Shown: positions 18,458 to 30,010, numbered from the stretch's first letter. The stretch is DNA of 32,999 bases from Patescibacteria group bacterium UBA3291 (GCA_002361595.1 DETJ01000056.1:1-32999), one strand, 5' to 3'. Program-made: numbers and translations. The notes: generated from the sequence alone by a model not told the origin.

Positions 18458-19129
18458 ATGACAGACGACTCTAGATTGAATGAATTGGAACCTTATGTTC
18501 CAAGCAGTTCTGAAAAAAAACAAGCGGTAATGATGTATATGGTGGCATGACTAATTCTTTCTATGTGAAAGCGAGAAGTCTCACCATTTACACATCACCA
18601 CATCAAGCAGTCATTAGGTTGGCTTGTTTCTTTGATGTTAGTCATTTTTGCAGATGTTATTCTAATAATAATCTGATTTATGTTTGCGGCTATATCTTGA
18701 GTTATATTTTCCTTCTTTTCTTTCATTGCTTTTCTAATATCTCTTCCGATTCTAGTTGTAGGAGCGATGTGAATATTCCAAGCAACTAAATGAAGATATA
18801 TTTGGGAGAATGAATTTACGAATAAATTCTTCGCTCTCTTTTCCGGTATTGGAAACTGGGTATTAAATTTATTTGATGCAAATCATTACCAAATTATTGA
18901 TGAGGAAAGATATCGTGCAGAAAATCAGTTTTATTCTAAACCTGAAAAAAAAGAGGAAAAGAGTGATGAATCTAATCAATCTACCGCTCAAAATCAAACA
19001 GTGAACAATGTAAACTCAGATTGAAAAACTCTTGATAATAACCAGCAAAACGTTATAAATAATCAAGATATATGAATTGATTTGTCTGGTCATGAAATCA
19101 ATAATTCAGAAAATCAAATTAATAACTAG
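18458..19129 (+). CDS. Membrane protein, DUF4870/Tic20-like, inserted between rpsB and tsf
   Basis: This 223-residue protein has a soluble N-terminus and then a hydrophobic block (about residues 24-125) with three to four segments. The pattern MYMVAGLILSMGKREVSPF followed by HHHIKQSLGW recalls DUF4870-type proteins. A hydrophilic Asn/Gln/Lys-rich tail (about 160-223) is disordered-looking and probably cytoplasmic. The gene starts 12 nt after rpsB and would be co-transcribed. A membrane protein between rpsB and tsf is unusual; its function is unknown. Confidence 0.65.
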
Positions 19130-19186
19130 AGTTTCTACATATCGAATTAAGTTAAATCATTTTACTTTATAATATCTTACATAATT

Positions 19187-19978
19187 ATGGCAGATATGAA
19201 TCTTATTAAACAGCTTCGTGAAGCTACTTTTGCTCCACTTGGAGACTGTAAATCTGCTCTTGATGAAGCTAATGGTGACATCGAAAGAGCTAAACAAATT
19301 TTGAAAGAAAAAGGAATTGCTAAAGCTTGAAAAAAAGCTGATAGAGAAACTAACGAATGAATGATTCAAATAGTTACAGAAAATGGAAAGACTGTTGTAT
19401 TGAAATTACTTTGTGAAACAGATTTCGTAGTAAAGAATGATCATTTCCAGACTTTGTTTGTTAATATCTTGGATTTACTTAAGAAACAAGATGGAGAAAT
19501 CGAAGGATACGATAATTTGCCAGCTGATACTCAAGCTGCTATTACAGATTTGTTAACTTCTTTTGTAGGAACTATTGGAGAAAATGTAAAAATCGGAGAT
19601 GTGTTGGTAACTAGTGAACATGTTTATGGATATAATCATCCAGGAAATAAAGTAGCTTCTCTTATCTACTATACAGGAGATGAAACTATTGCTAAGAAAT
19701 TAGCTCTTCAGGTTGCTGCTATGGATCCTACATACTTAACTTTCGATGAAGTTCCACAAGCTGAAAAAGATGCAGCTACTGCAAGATTTACTGAAGAACT
19801 CAAAGCTCAATGAAAACCTGAAGCTATGATTCCTCAAATCGTTGCTGGAAAATTAAATAAAGAATTTGCTGAAGATGTATTACTAGAACAAGAATCTATC
19901 CACGACAATACTAAGAAAGTTAAGGATATGGTTTCTGGAGACTTCCAGATCTCTAAATTCAAAAGATTTGCTATCTAA
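19187..19978 (+). CDS. tsf: Elongation factor Ts
   Basis: This 263-residue guanine-nucleotide exchange factor for EF-Tu has the N-terminal UBA-like domain (IKQLREATFAPLGDCKSALDEANGD, where most families have TGAG/PMMDCK), the KAGKKADRETNEG linker (two TGA glycines) and the core VVLKLLCETDFVVKNDHFQ, matching the family's elncETDFVArn. The dimerisation-region equivalents and the C-terminal module follow. A TATAAT at 19168-19173 lies only 14 nt before the ATG, so an internal, nearly leaderless promoter is possible. Confidence 0.93.
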
Positions 19979-20025
19979 TTAGTCGGCGTAGTATCTAAAT
20001 ATATTTTATTTCTATCTGTATTTCT

Positions 20026-20583
20026 ATGAAAAATTATGAATTAGTATTGATGCTTAAAACATCAATCACAGAAGCAGAAAGAAAGGCTGTAATATCTGAA
20101 ATCGAGTCTAAATACAAAGTATTAGACAAAGATGAAATCGGAATCAAAGACCTTTACTATACTGTAAAAGGTGGAATTAGACAGGCTTATTTCGTTTCTT
20201 TGTCAATGGAACTATCAGCAGATGATATTGCTGATCTAAAGAAATCTTTGCTTTATAATCCTACATTGATTCATTACGAAATCTTTGCTAGAGAAGCAAA
20301 TCAAGAATTCTTCCACTTTGAAAAACTTCAAGCTTCTTTCGAAAAAGCTATCGAAGACATCAAAGATAGAAAATTTGGTCAAAAAGTTACATTCTTTTCA
20401 AAAGCTGAGAATGCAAAGTATATCAACTGGAAATCTATCACAATCTTGAAATATTATTTAACAAGATTTGGAGATATTAAACCAAGACAATATACATGAA
20501 ATTCTATTGCTACTCAAAAAACTTTGAGAAAAGAAATAATCAGAGCTAGAACTTTGGGATTACTTCCTTTCATCAATCGTTAA
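20026..20583 (+). CDS. rpsF-rpsR: Fused 30S ribosomal proteins S6 and S18
   Basis: This single 185-residue frame has S6 at about residues 1-95 (MKNYELVLMLKTS..., YTVKGGIRQAYFVSLSM, NPTLIHYEIFARE). After a linker, S18 follows at about 118-185 (KYINWKSITILKYYLTRFGD, IKPRQYTGNS, TLRKEIIRARTLGLLPF). The S18 glycine in RQYTGN is TGA (20497-20499); a standard-code reading would stop there and hide the fusion. S6 and S18 form a heterodimer on the 30S platform and are normally separate genes flanking ssb; here ssb is missing and the partners are covalently joined. The S18 N-terminal Cys-containing segment is absent. Confidence 0.9.
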
Positions 20584-20648
20584 TCTGTGTATGAAATAAA
20601 CTTAAATCAAGGAAGTAGAATGTTTTTATTTCGTTTCGTGTTAAAACA

Positions 20649-20801
20649 ATGGCAAGTAAATTAAGAAGGATCAGAAAATACAATCGAAGATCCAGAATGA
20701 ATAAACACGGATTCCGCGAGAGAATGTCTAGCTGGACAGGTCGTAGAATTCTAGCTCGTCGTAGAGCAAAATGAAGAAAGAGATTAACAGTACAGAGATA
20801 A
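20649..20801 (+). CDS. rpmH: 50S ribosomal protein L34
   Basis: This 50-residue, very basic protein contains the L34 core HGFRERMSSWTGRRILARRR then AKGRKRLTV. The Gly of AKGRKR is TGA and is invariant in the family, direct support for the code. The N-terminus (MASKLRRIRKYNRRSR) differs from the common KRTxQPS start. In most bacteria rpmH sits with rnpA near oriC; here it follows the S6-S18 gene and precedes rpoB. Its stop codon lies in the loop of a terminator hairpin. Confidence 0.92.
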
Positions 20802-20817
20802 TCTGTACTTTTCTCTT
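20789..20817 (+). terminator. Terminator/attenuator overlapping the end of rpmH
   Basis: AGTACAGA pairs perfectly with TCTGTACT across a 5-nt loop that includes the TAA stop of rpmH; TTTCTCTT follows. It probably reduces read-through into rpoB, and translation to the stop codon would interfere with folding. Confidence 0.7.
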
Positions 20818-20979
20818 GTAATAGCGAAAAAATATTTCTAACATAAAAAGAGATAATATATCGCCAAAAAATAACAAGATTTCTAATGCGTAAAAGAGCA
20901 TGGTTGTTGGTCTTTTCCTCGATTATGTGACACAGAAATCTGTGGTAAAAATGAATATTTATTTTCCACATTTAATTCC
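20818..20979 (+). other. rpoB leader region
   Basis: There is no gene here. A small hairpin CACAG-AAAT-CTGTG (20931-20944) lies close to the start codon, and an AT-rich stretch with TAATAT-type boxes (about 20850-20860) may hold a promoter, but I cannot match a clean -35. No known leader family is recognised. Confidence 0.3.
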
Positions 20980-23900
20980 ATGGCTAAAAAAGAAATTACA
21001 ACTAAAAAAGCTGTGAAAAACAGCTCTTCTTCTGTAAAAGAAAAAAAAGAAGAGAAAAAGTTGACTTCAAAATCAAGTTCTGCTTCCAAAAAAGCAAATT
21101 CGACTTCGAAGTCAGCACCAAAAGTAGAAAAGAAAGTCGAGAAAAAAGAAGTGAAAAAGGGAGCTAAAACTGAAAAAAAAGTTACAGCAAAAAAGGAGAC
21201 TAAATCTCCTGCTGAAAAGAAAGTGGAGAAAAAAGCCGAAAAGAAGGTTTCAATTTCTGCTGATGAAGAAGTAGCTACTTGAGCTACTGTTTCAGCGATA
21301 GCTGAACATCATGAAATGATGAAACAAGAATTCAAACCAGTAGATTCTCGTTTACCAAAAGCTTTCCATAAATATCAAGAATTGAATGGAAGAATCTATC
21401 TTTCTAATCCAAAAACTTATGGAAATCTTCCTGATCTTTTGTCTTTGCAAAAGAAAGGTTACAACGACTTCTTACAGTACTATCTTCCAACTTTATTCGA
21501 GGAGATGAATCCTATTCGAGATCTTGGATGAAATAAATTGAATATCACTATTACAGACGTTCAAGTTTCTGAACCAACTGTAGATATCGATACTTGTAAA
21601 AAGAAGGAACAGACTTATGGATGAATTATTACTGCTAAAATCAAATTATCTGAAAAGATAGTTGATGAAAAAACTAAGAAAGAATCTGAAAAAGTATTGT
21701 TTAATAAACGTGCAAACGTTGGAACATTACCTTTGATGACTCCAACTGCTACATATATCGTAAACTGAGTAGAAAGAGTTATTATTTCTCAGATTGTTAG
21801 ATCATACTGAATCTTCTATTCACCAAAAGAGGTAAATAGATGCAGCTTCAAAGTTATTCCTGAAAATGGACCATGGCTTGAAGTAGATGTAGAAAAAGCA
21901 TGAACAATCGTTGGTAGAATTAATAAATCTCGTAAATTCCCTATCACTGCCCTACTCAGAGTATTTGGGTACGAAAGTGATGAATCAATCAGAGAAATTT
22001 TCAAGGATTGTTTCGATGAAGAAGATATCAACTACATCGATTTGACTTTGAAAAAAGATAAAGACACTCATGATGCAGTTTCTGCTGCTGAATTCATATA
22101 TAATAAACTCAGACCTGGAGAAATTATTGATGCTGAATCAGCTCTTGATTATGTAAAAGCTCAATTTATGGATCCAAATAGAATCAAGGTTGGAAGAATC
22201 GCTAGAAGAAAAATCAACGCTAAACTTTGATTGAAAAAACCTTTGGGATCAGATTTAGGTAATATCTTTGATGATGATGATTTAGTAGCTGCATTAAAGT
22301 ACTTACTAAATCTTTGTAATCACAAAAAAGATTATTACATAGATGACTCTGATCACCTATCAAATAAGAGAATTAGAACAATGTGAGAAGTATTATACTC
22401 TCACCTACAACCTGTAATGAGAAAATTCGTTAAATCTGTGGGAGGAAAATTATCTGTATTAAATACTGAGAATTCTTTGAAGATTACAGACTTAGTAAAC
22501 TTCAAGATGATTGACAACGCAATCAAATCATTCTTTGCTACATCTCAATTATCTCAGTTCCTAGATCAGATTAATCCTCTTTCAGAAATTGAACATAAGA
22601 GAAGAATTACTGCTCTTGGACCTGGAGGTTTAAAGAGAGAAACTGCTAAATTCGAAGTGCGTGATGTTCATGCATCTCACTACGGAAGAATCTGTCCTAT
22701 CGAAACTCCAGAGTGACAGAATATCGGACTTGTAACTCACCAAGCTCTTTATAGTAGAATCAACGAGGAATGATTCCTTGAAACTCCTGCTTTGAAGATT
22801 TTCCGTCAAGTAAGTCCTAAAAAATCTGAATTAGTTCACAGAATTGCTCACCGTGATATATGTGAATTAGATGGAAAGTGAAATAAAACTAAGAAAATTA
22901 TCGTTTCTGAAGATTCTTATATAGACGAAAAACAGGCTGAAGCTATCGAAAAATTCTATGGAAAGAGTGGAACTCCTATCAGAGTAAAGCCATTCTTTAC
23001 AGATGAAATTGAATATATTTCTCCAGAAATGGATGAAAAAACAGTTATTGCCGATGCAACTAGTCCTGTTGATGAATGGTGAAATATTAAAACTAACCGT
23101 GTAGCTGCTAGACACTTTACTGAGATGTCTACATTCCATATTAATGAAGTAACACACATGGACGTTAATCTTTCTCAGATTTTCTCTCCAAACGTTGCTG
23201 TTATTCCTTTTGTAGACCATAACGATGCCGTACGTGCCTCTATTTCTACTTCTCAGCAAAGACAAGCAGTTCCTCTATTGAGAAATGAAGCTCCATTAGT
23301 TGGAACTGGAAAGGAAAAAGCAATTATGGCCATGACTAATGCTGTAATTAATGCTGAAGAAGATGGAGAAGTTTTATATGTAGACTGAAAAAGAGTTAAA
23401 GTAAAATATAAGTCTGGAACTAAAGAATATGAACTTATCACATTCTTAAAATCAAATAACAAGACTGCTATGGTTCAATGTCCTTGTGTTCATCCAGGAC
23501 AGAAAGTTAAAAAATGAGATTTGTTGGCTGAAGGACCTTCTGCAGTTAATGGAGAAATGTCTCTTGGAACAAATATCAGAATCGCTTTCATGCCATGGAA
23601 ATGATACAACTATGAGGATGCCATCGTAGTTTCACAAAGACTCGTAAGAAATGATACTCTTACATCTATGCATATTGAAGAGCATGAAATCGAAGTTGCA
23701 GAAACTAAACTTGGACCTGAAGAAACTACTAACGATATTCCATGAGTTTCTTTGGCTAAATTGAGTAACTTGGATGATGAATGAATTATCAGAATTTGAT
23801 CTATTGTTAAAGGTTGAGATATCTTAATCTGAAAAATTACACCAAAATCTGAATGAGAACTTACTCCTGAAGAAAAACTTATTCAAGCTATCTTTGGAGA

Positions 23901-24924
23901 TAAATCTAAAAATGTTAAAGATACTTCATTATATCTACCTTCAGGAAGTGAAGGAAAAGTTATCGATGTAGTTATCCTTGATGCTAAGAAATGAGATAAT
24001 TTGATGGCTGGTGTAAAGAAAAAGATTAAAGTTTACGTTGCTACAACAAGAAAGATTGAAGTCTGAGATAAATTAGCGTGAAGACATGGAAATAAAGGTA
24101 TTGTTTCAATTGTTGTACCTGAAGAAGATATGCCATATTCAGCAGATGGACAGCCAATTGATATAGTACTTAATTCATTATGAGTAATTTCTCGTATGAA
24201 TCTTGGTCAGCTTTTTGAAACACAATTAGGTTTTATTGCTAAAAGTTTAGGAATAAAATTTGCTGTTCCAACATTCGGAGACTTTGGTATTAATCAAATG
24301 CTAGAGTTGGCTGATGAAATCTGATTCAAAGATAAATTAGAGACTACTCTATACGACGGTCAAACATGAGAACCATATGAACAGAAAGTTACAGTATGAT
24401 ACATGCATATCATTAAATTAGTTCACATGGTAGAAGATAAAATCCATGCGAGATCTGTTGGGCCATACTCACTTATCACTCAGCAGCCTCTTGGTTGAAA
24501 ATCAAGACAATGAGGACAGAGATTCTGAGAGATGGAAGTGTGGGCTTTGGAAGCATATTCTGCTGTATATACATTACAAGAAATGCTTACAGTGAAATCA
24601 GATGATGTGATTGGAAGAAATAAATTATATGAATCTATTATTAAAGGTCAGAAACCTAAGATTGGAGGATTACCTGAATCATTCAACTTATTGACATACT
24701 TATTCAGAGGAATTGGTCAAAATATTCAGCCTTTGACTGCTGATGAAATCGAAAGAATTCAAGATGAAAGAATTGAAAAGATCAAATCTCTTGGTTTGTC
24801 TGGATTAATGAGTGAAATGTCTATCCCTGAAGAAAATGGTGGAGAAGTAGATTCAAATGAAGAGAAAGAAGAAATCATGGACAAAGTTACTGAAGATTTA
24901 GAAGACTTTGGACAGACTGAATAA
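20980..24924 (+). CDS. rpoB: RNA polymerase beta subunit with lysine-rich N-terminal extension
   Basis: This 1314-residue beta subunit is the catalytic partner of beta' in RNA synthesis. Landmarks are the start of the canonical protein near residue 113 (MMKQEFKPVDSRLPKAF), the rifampicin region SQLSQFLDQINPLSEIEHKR then RITALGPGG, the GRICPIETPEGQNIGL motif, YNYEDAIVVS, GDKLAGRHGNKG and the C-terminal GGKSRQGGQRFGEMEVWALEA block. About 112 residues rich in Lys, Glu, Ser and Ala (KKVEKKEVKKGAKTEKK type) precede the normal start in the same frame, bridged by one TGA glycine at 21280-21282. Initiation at 21316 or 21319 would give a conventional N-terminus, so the extension needs experimental proof. 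Confidence 0.95.
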
Positions 24925-24982
24925 GACTTTCACCTTTAATATTATATAGAAATTTCTTTTATCATCTTATGATATCCTAATC

Positions 24983-27900
24983 ATGTATAACAAAAAATTT
25001 GATGGTTTGATGGTTACTCTAGCATCAATGGAAGATATTGAATCTTGGTCACATGGTGCTGTAGATAATCCTGATACCGTAAACTATAGAACAGGTAAAC
25101 CAAAGGCTGGAGGTCTATTCTGTGAATCTATCTTTGGCCCTGTGAAAAACTTTGAATGTAGCTGTGGAAAATATAAATGACCTAGATATAAGTGAATCGT
25201 TTGTGAAAAATGTAATGTAGAAGTTACAAGTTCTCGTACTAGAAGAACTAGAATGGGACATGTAGATTTAGCTTCTCCATTAGTTCACGCTTGGTATAAA
25301 AACTCTCCTTCTGGATGAATTCATCAATTATTACAGCTATCTTCTTATGAAATTGATAAAATATTAAGTTTCGTTAAATATATCGTTGTTAAAGGTCCTG
25401 ACGAGAAAGGAAAGGATTATATGAAAGAAACTTTAAAATCAGATTTCAATATTAGATTAACTGAACTTGATGAAATATATAGAGAAGAAGATGAAGCAGA
25501 AAAAAATGCAAAGAGAAAAGCTGAATTAAAAGAATTATACGAAGAAAAGAAAAAAGAATTGGCTGATGAACAAATGAGATTAAATGGGATCATCTCTGAA
25601 CTCGAATGGGGAAAAACAGTTATGGAATCAGATTGGAGATCTTTCTTCTACAAATTCTCTGACAAAATGGAAATGGCTTCTGGACCTGATGGAATCTTGA
25701 AAGCTTTGAAAGAAATCGATGTAGAGAAAGAAATTAAGAAAAAGGTTAAAGAATTCCCTAATATCAAATCAGCTGATGCAAAGAAAAAATCAATGTCTTT
25801 AATTAAGTTATTGATTAACTTATACGTTTCAGGAGTAAAACCTGAGAATATGGTACTTAGAAAGTTACCAGTTATTCCTCCTGATTTGAGACCAGTAGTT
25901 CAACTTGATGGTTGAAGATTTGCCTCTTCTGATGTTAACCTTTTCTATAGAAGAGTTTTGATGAGAAATATCAGACTTAAGAAAATGGTTCAAGTTGGAA
26001 TGCCTGATGTATTGAAAAAGAATGAAATCAGACTTTTACAAGAATCAGTAAATAATCTATTGGTTGGAGAAAAAGCTGGTGCTGGAAAATCTGGTGCTGG
26101 AAATAAAGTATTCAAATCTCTTTCTGATATGCTTTCAGGAAAAGAGTGAATATTCCGTAAGAATTTGCTTGGAAAACGTGTTGACTACTCTGGAAGATCT
26201 GTTATTACTGTTTGACCTGGATTGAAACTTGATGAATGTGGATTGCCTATCTACATCGCTGTAAAAGTTTTCACTCCATTCATTATCGGTAAACTTATGG
26301 AGAAAAAGATAGTTTATACTCCAAAGCAAGCTGAAAAATTGATTAAAGATGAAGATCCAATAGCTTTGAAATTCTTGGAAGATGTAATCAAAGATAAATA
26401 CGTTCTTTTGAACCGTGCTCCTACATTACACCGTCTTGGAATTGAAGCATTTAAGATTAAGTTATTCCCTGGAAAAACTATCAGACTTCATCCATTGGTA
26501 TGTGGATCATTCAATGCCGACTTCGACTGAGATCAGATGGCTATTCACCTTCCAATTTCAGATGAAGCTCAGAAAGAAGCTAAAGAATTAATCGCTTCAG
26601 ATAAGAACGTATTGAAACCAGCTTCTGGAGATCCTACATTATCATTATCTCAGGATATGGTACTATGAGTATATTACCTTATGGATTATTATGACTCTAG
26701 AAAACCTGATATAACATCTGAGGATGAATGGATTAAAAATGTGCCTGTACATGCTAGATATGCAAGTATGCAAGAAGCCTTCAAAGCTTATGAGAATAAA
26801 GAAATTCATATCAAAGATAAGATTACAATTCTTCATAATTGAGAAGCTATCGACACAACTGCTGGAAGAGTAATCTTCAATATGAAAATGCCTGAAGGAT
26901 TGAAATATATCAATAAGAATATGAAATCTAAAGACATTAAACAATTACTCGGACAAGTATTCGATGAATATGGAATGCCAAGAACTGTAAAACTTTCAGA
27001 TGATATCAAAGATCTTTGATTCAAATATTCTACTCTTGCTGCTGTTTCTATTAGCATTCTTGACATGAAAATCCCTCAAGATAAATCAAAAATCTTAAAA
27101 GAATGAGATCAGCAAGCAGACGAAATCTATAAGTTATTCTACAAAGGATATTTATCAGAAGACGAAAAACACAGACTTATTATTGACGTTTGGACTGATA
27201 TTAAAAAGAGAGTTGAGGCATGTTTGAAACCAATCATTGGTGCTGGAAACAACCTTTATACAATGATTGACTCAGCTGCCCGTGGATCTCAGAACAACCT
27301 TACTCAGATCTGTGGAATGAAGTGATTAGTAGTAAATCCTCAGTGAGAAATTATCGAACTTCCAATTAAAGGTTCATTCGCTGAATGATTGACTCCTATT
27401 GAATACTTTATTGCTGCCCACTCATGAAGAAAGTGAAAAGCCGATACTGCTCTAAGAACTGCTGAATCAGGATACTTAACTCGTAAATTATGTGATGCTA
27501 GTCAAGAAGTTATTATTCGTGAAGAAGATTGTGGATCTGAAGAATACATTACTTACTCAAAAGAGAATGCTGCTGCTAGTGGAGAGAAATTCTTCACTCA
27601 AATATATGGTAGAGTGCTCGCTCAGGATGTAATCGATGAAAATGGTGTTAAGATATTAGATGCTGGAATTATGCTCGGAAAATGAGAAGTAGCTTTGATT
27701 GAAGGAAATGATGCTGTTCATGAAGTAAAAGTTCGTAGCCCTATTACTTGTCACTGTGCAAGTGGAGTTTGTCAGAAATGTTATGGAATGGACTTATCAT
27801 CTCGTCAATTAGTTCAGATTTGAATTCCTGTTGGAATTATCGCTGCACAATCAATATGAGAACCATCTACTCAGCTTACATTGAATACATTCCATACATG

Positions 27901-28804
27901 ATGAGTAGCCGGAGAATCTGAATCAGACGCCAGTGGTATCGATAGAATTAAGCAATTGTTTGAAGTTAGAACTCCTAAACATCCTGCTATTATCGCTCCA
28001 TTTGACGGAACTATCGAATTTGAGGAGACTCCAGAAGGATGAAAGTTCTGATTGATTAAGATCACATCTGAACCTCAAAAGAAAGTTTATATCATCAAAG
28101 ATGGATATAAAGTAGCTGTTAAAAAATGAGAAAACTTACCTAAATGAGCAACATATGCTGTAAAATGAAAGAGTGCTTTGAAGATTGAAGAAGAATGACA
28201 AGTATTATCAGTTGATAAGGATGCTATTATCCTTGGAGTAGTTCAGACTGTTAGTCATAAATTATTCTGATTATTGCCTAAAAAGACTAAATCAGGAGAA
28301 AAAGTTTATGCTGGAGAAATCCTTACAGCCGGAGCTGTAGATATTCAAGAATATAAGGGAATTGTTGGTGATTTGATGGCTCAAAGATACATAATCCGTG
28401 AAGCTAAGAAAGTTTACTCTGATCAGTGACAGAGTTTGAATGACAAACATATGGAAATCATCGTTAAACAATTATTCTCTAAGGTATTCATTGAAGATTC
28501 TGGAGACTCAAGTTTCATTCCTGGAACATATGTAAAATACGAAGACTTCTTAAAGAAAAATGAAGAACTTACACGTGAGAAAAAGACGCTTGCGAAGGGA
28601 AAGAGAATGGCTCTGGGACTTACAACTATTGCAAAGGAGACTGATTCATGGTTATCTGCTGCATCATTCCAGGAAACAATAAGAGTAATGGTATGAGCTT
28701 CACTTCGTGGAGCAATCGATACTCTATCAGATTTGAAAGCAAACGTTATCATATGAAGATTGCTTCCAATTGGAGAGAATTACAGAAATATGCACTGATA
28801 CTAG
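24983..28804 (+). CDS. rpoC: RNA polymerase beta' subunit
   Basis: This 1273-residue largest polymerase subunit carries the catalytic Mg site NADFDGD at residues 511-517, with its glycine encoded by TGA (26528-26530). An N-terminal zinc-binding module is present (CSCGKYKGPRYKGIVCEKC), as are the clamp/lid region GKRVDYSGRSVI, the bridge-helix/trigger region (GLVVNPQGEIIELPIKGSF, FIAAHSGRKGKADTALRTAESGYLTR), the second zinc site (CHCASGVCQKCYG) and the AAQSIGEPSTQLTLNTFHTGG block. The frame ends H-G-Y-TAG, the last Gly again TGA. The gene lies 58 nt after rpoB and ends the run at a strong terminator. Confidence 0.96.
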
Positions 28805-28823
28805 AATTTAATTCTAAATATAA

Positions 28824-28857
28824 AAAAAAGCTGGTCCTTACGATCAGCTTTTTTGAA
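28824..28857 (+). terminator. Terminator of the rpoBC transcript
   Basis: AAAAAAGCTGGTC pairs with GATCAGCTTTTTT (one G-T pair) around a 5-nt loop, ending in a T-run. The symmetric A/T tails let it also serve the convergent minus-strand gene ending at 28872. Confidence 0.88.
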
Positions 28858-28871
28858 AATTTATATCTTCC

Positions 28872-29366
28872 CTATCACGCAGCAATATACTGTATAAGCC
28901 TTACTATTCCATAAGCTCACCATACAAGAATTGCTCAGATTGCAGCGTTTACGAGTCATTTTCTATAAGTAGTTGCATCTTTTCCATCTTTAGATGCTAA
29001 TATATATCCTAGTCCACAATAAATTATAACCAATGTTAAAACCGTTCAAACCATATATGTCGCTGCAAAAATTACATCTTGTACTATTGATTCTGCTGAA
29101 ATATTTTGGTTCTGTGCTTCACTAATTCCTACTGCTTTTTCATAATCAAAGCATCATTTTCACATTCAATAAAAGCAAGGATCTTTTTCTATATTTATAC
29201 CAACACTTCCAGCTGTATCAGTTGGTGTATCTTCCGCTGCAGGTGTTGGATCTCATCATGGAGTTGAAGGGCCCCCTCATTCTTGAGCATGAACGAGGTT
29301 ATATATAGGTATAACTGATAAAATTACAGATATATTTGCTAGTAGTACAAATAAGATTTTTTTCAT
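28872..29366 (-). CDS. Pilin-like two-TM membrane protein (T4SS pilin-like)
   Basis: This 164-residue protein has a signal peptide (KKILFVLLANISVILSVIPIY, cleavage near VHA-Q), then a Gly/Pro/Thr-rich low-complexity stretch and a Cys-containing segment (DPCFYGMGKGCF). Two C-terminal hydrophobic segments (about residues 100-122 and 140-160) are joined by a short basic loop (ASKDGKDATTYRKG). This layout resembles the VirB2/TrbC-like pilin proteins seen in many candidate-phyla genomes, but no decisive motif is present. It is transcribed alone toward rpoC. Assignment is by topology only. Confidence 0.55.
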
Positions 29367-29432
29367 CAAAGCATAAACATATATAAAAGTATATGATGAT
29401 TATAATCATAATTATATTTTTTTGCAAAAAAA

Positions 29433-29454
29433 AGATGACTTTTTTACGTCATCT
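29433..29454 (-). terminator. Terminator of the dCMP deaminase gene
   Basis: On the minus strand AGATGAC and GTCATCT form a 7-bp stem followed by an unbroken run of eight T. It lies 17 nt after the deaminase stop. Confidence 0.85.
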
Positions 29455-29470
29455 TAAATTTACTTATGAA

Positions 29471-30010
29471 CTAATTTTCAATAAAATTTGGAATTTTATC
29501 CTTTCATCATCGAAGTTCTTCTAGATATGGAGTACCATTCACATTTCTCATTTGAAATCATAATGGCTGAGCTGATAAGATTAAACGCGTAGCCGCTTCC
29601 CAAGTTTCTGGATGTTCCATACTTCATGCATTTGCATTTTTGTGGCTATTTACGTGAAGCTGTTTGTAAACCACTGTTTTTATTCAGCTTTGAATTATAA
29701 ATTTAAGGCAGTTTTCACAGCATGCATAATTGCAGTATAATGTGCACCCACTTAAATCTGTCTTAGCGAAAAGGATTGAATTCATCTCTGCATGGATAGA
29801 AAAATAGTACTTCATTGGCCTCTCTCGAGTGAGATAACGATCATCCCCTGCTCAAAGAAATCAATTATATCCGAAAGAAACTGGACGATGTTTTTCATCA
29901 ACTATAACTGCACCAACCTGAGTGGAAGGATCTTTGGAACGAGTTGCAACCTCATCTGCGATATTAATAAAGTAATTATCTCGATCTATTACGTTACGTG
30001 CTGTTTCCAT
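29471..30010 (-). CDS. dCMP deaminase
   Basis: This 179-residue zinc deaminase would convert dCMP to dUMP, the precursor for thymidylate. It shows SKDPSTQVGAVIVD, the GYNGF segment (Gly as TGA), the HAE motif (H73, E75) and the second zinc pair C98-x2-C101, where the family's usual Pro before the first Cys is replaced by C97. A C-terminal extension of about 60 residues is not part of the common fold. Codons 10 and 62 are CGA at positions where relatives often have Trp (before DNYF and before ERPMKY), evidence that CGA may encode Trp. It is transcribed as a single gene. Confidence 0.85.

Noticed and set aside
20980..28804. rpoB and rpoC read as many separate pseudogene fragments
   Set aside because: The breaks are all TGA codons at conserved glycines; with TGA as Gly both genes are intact.
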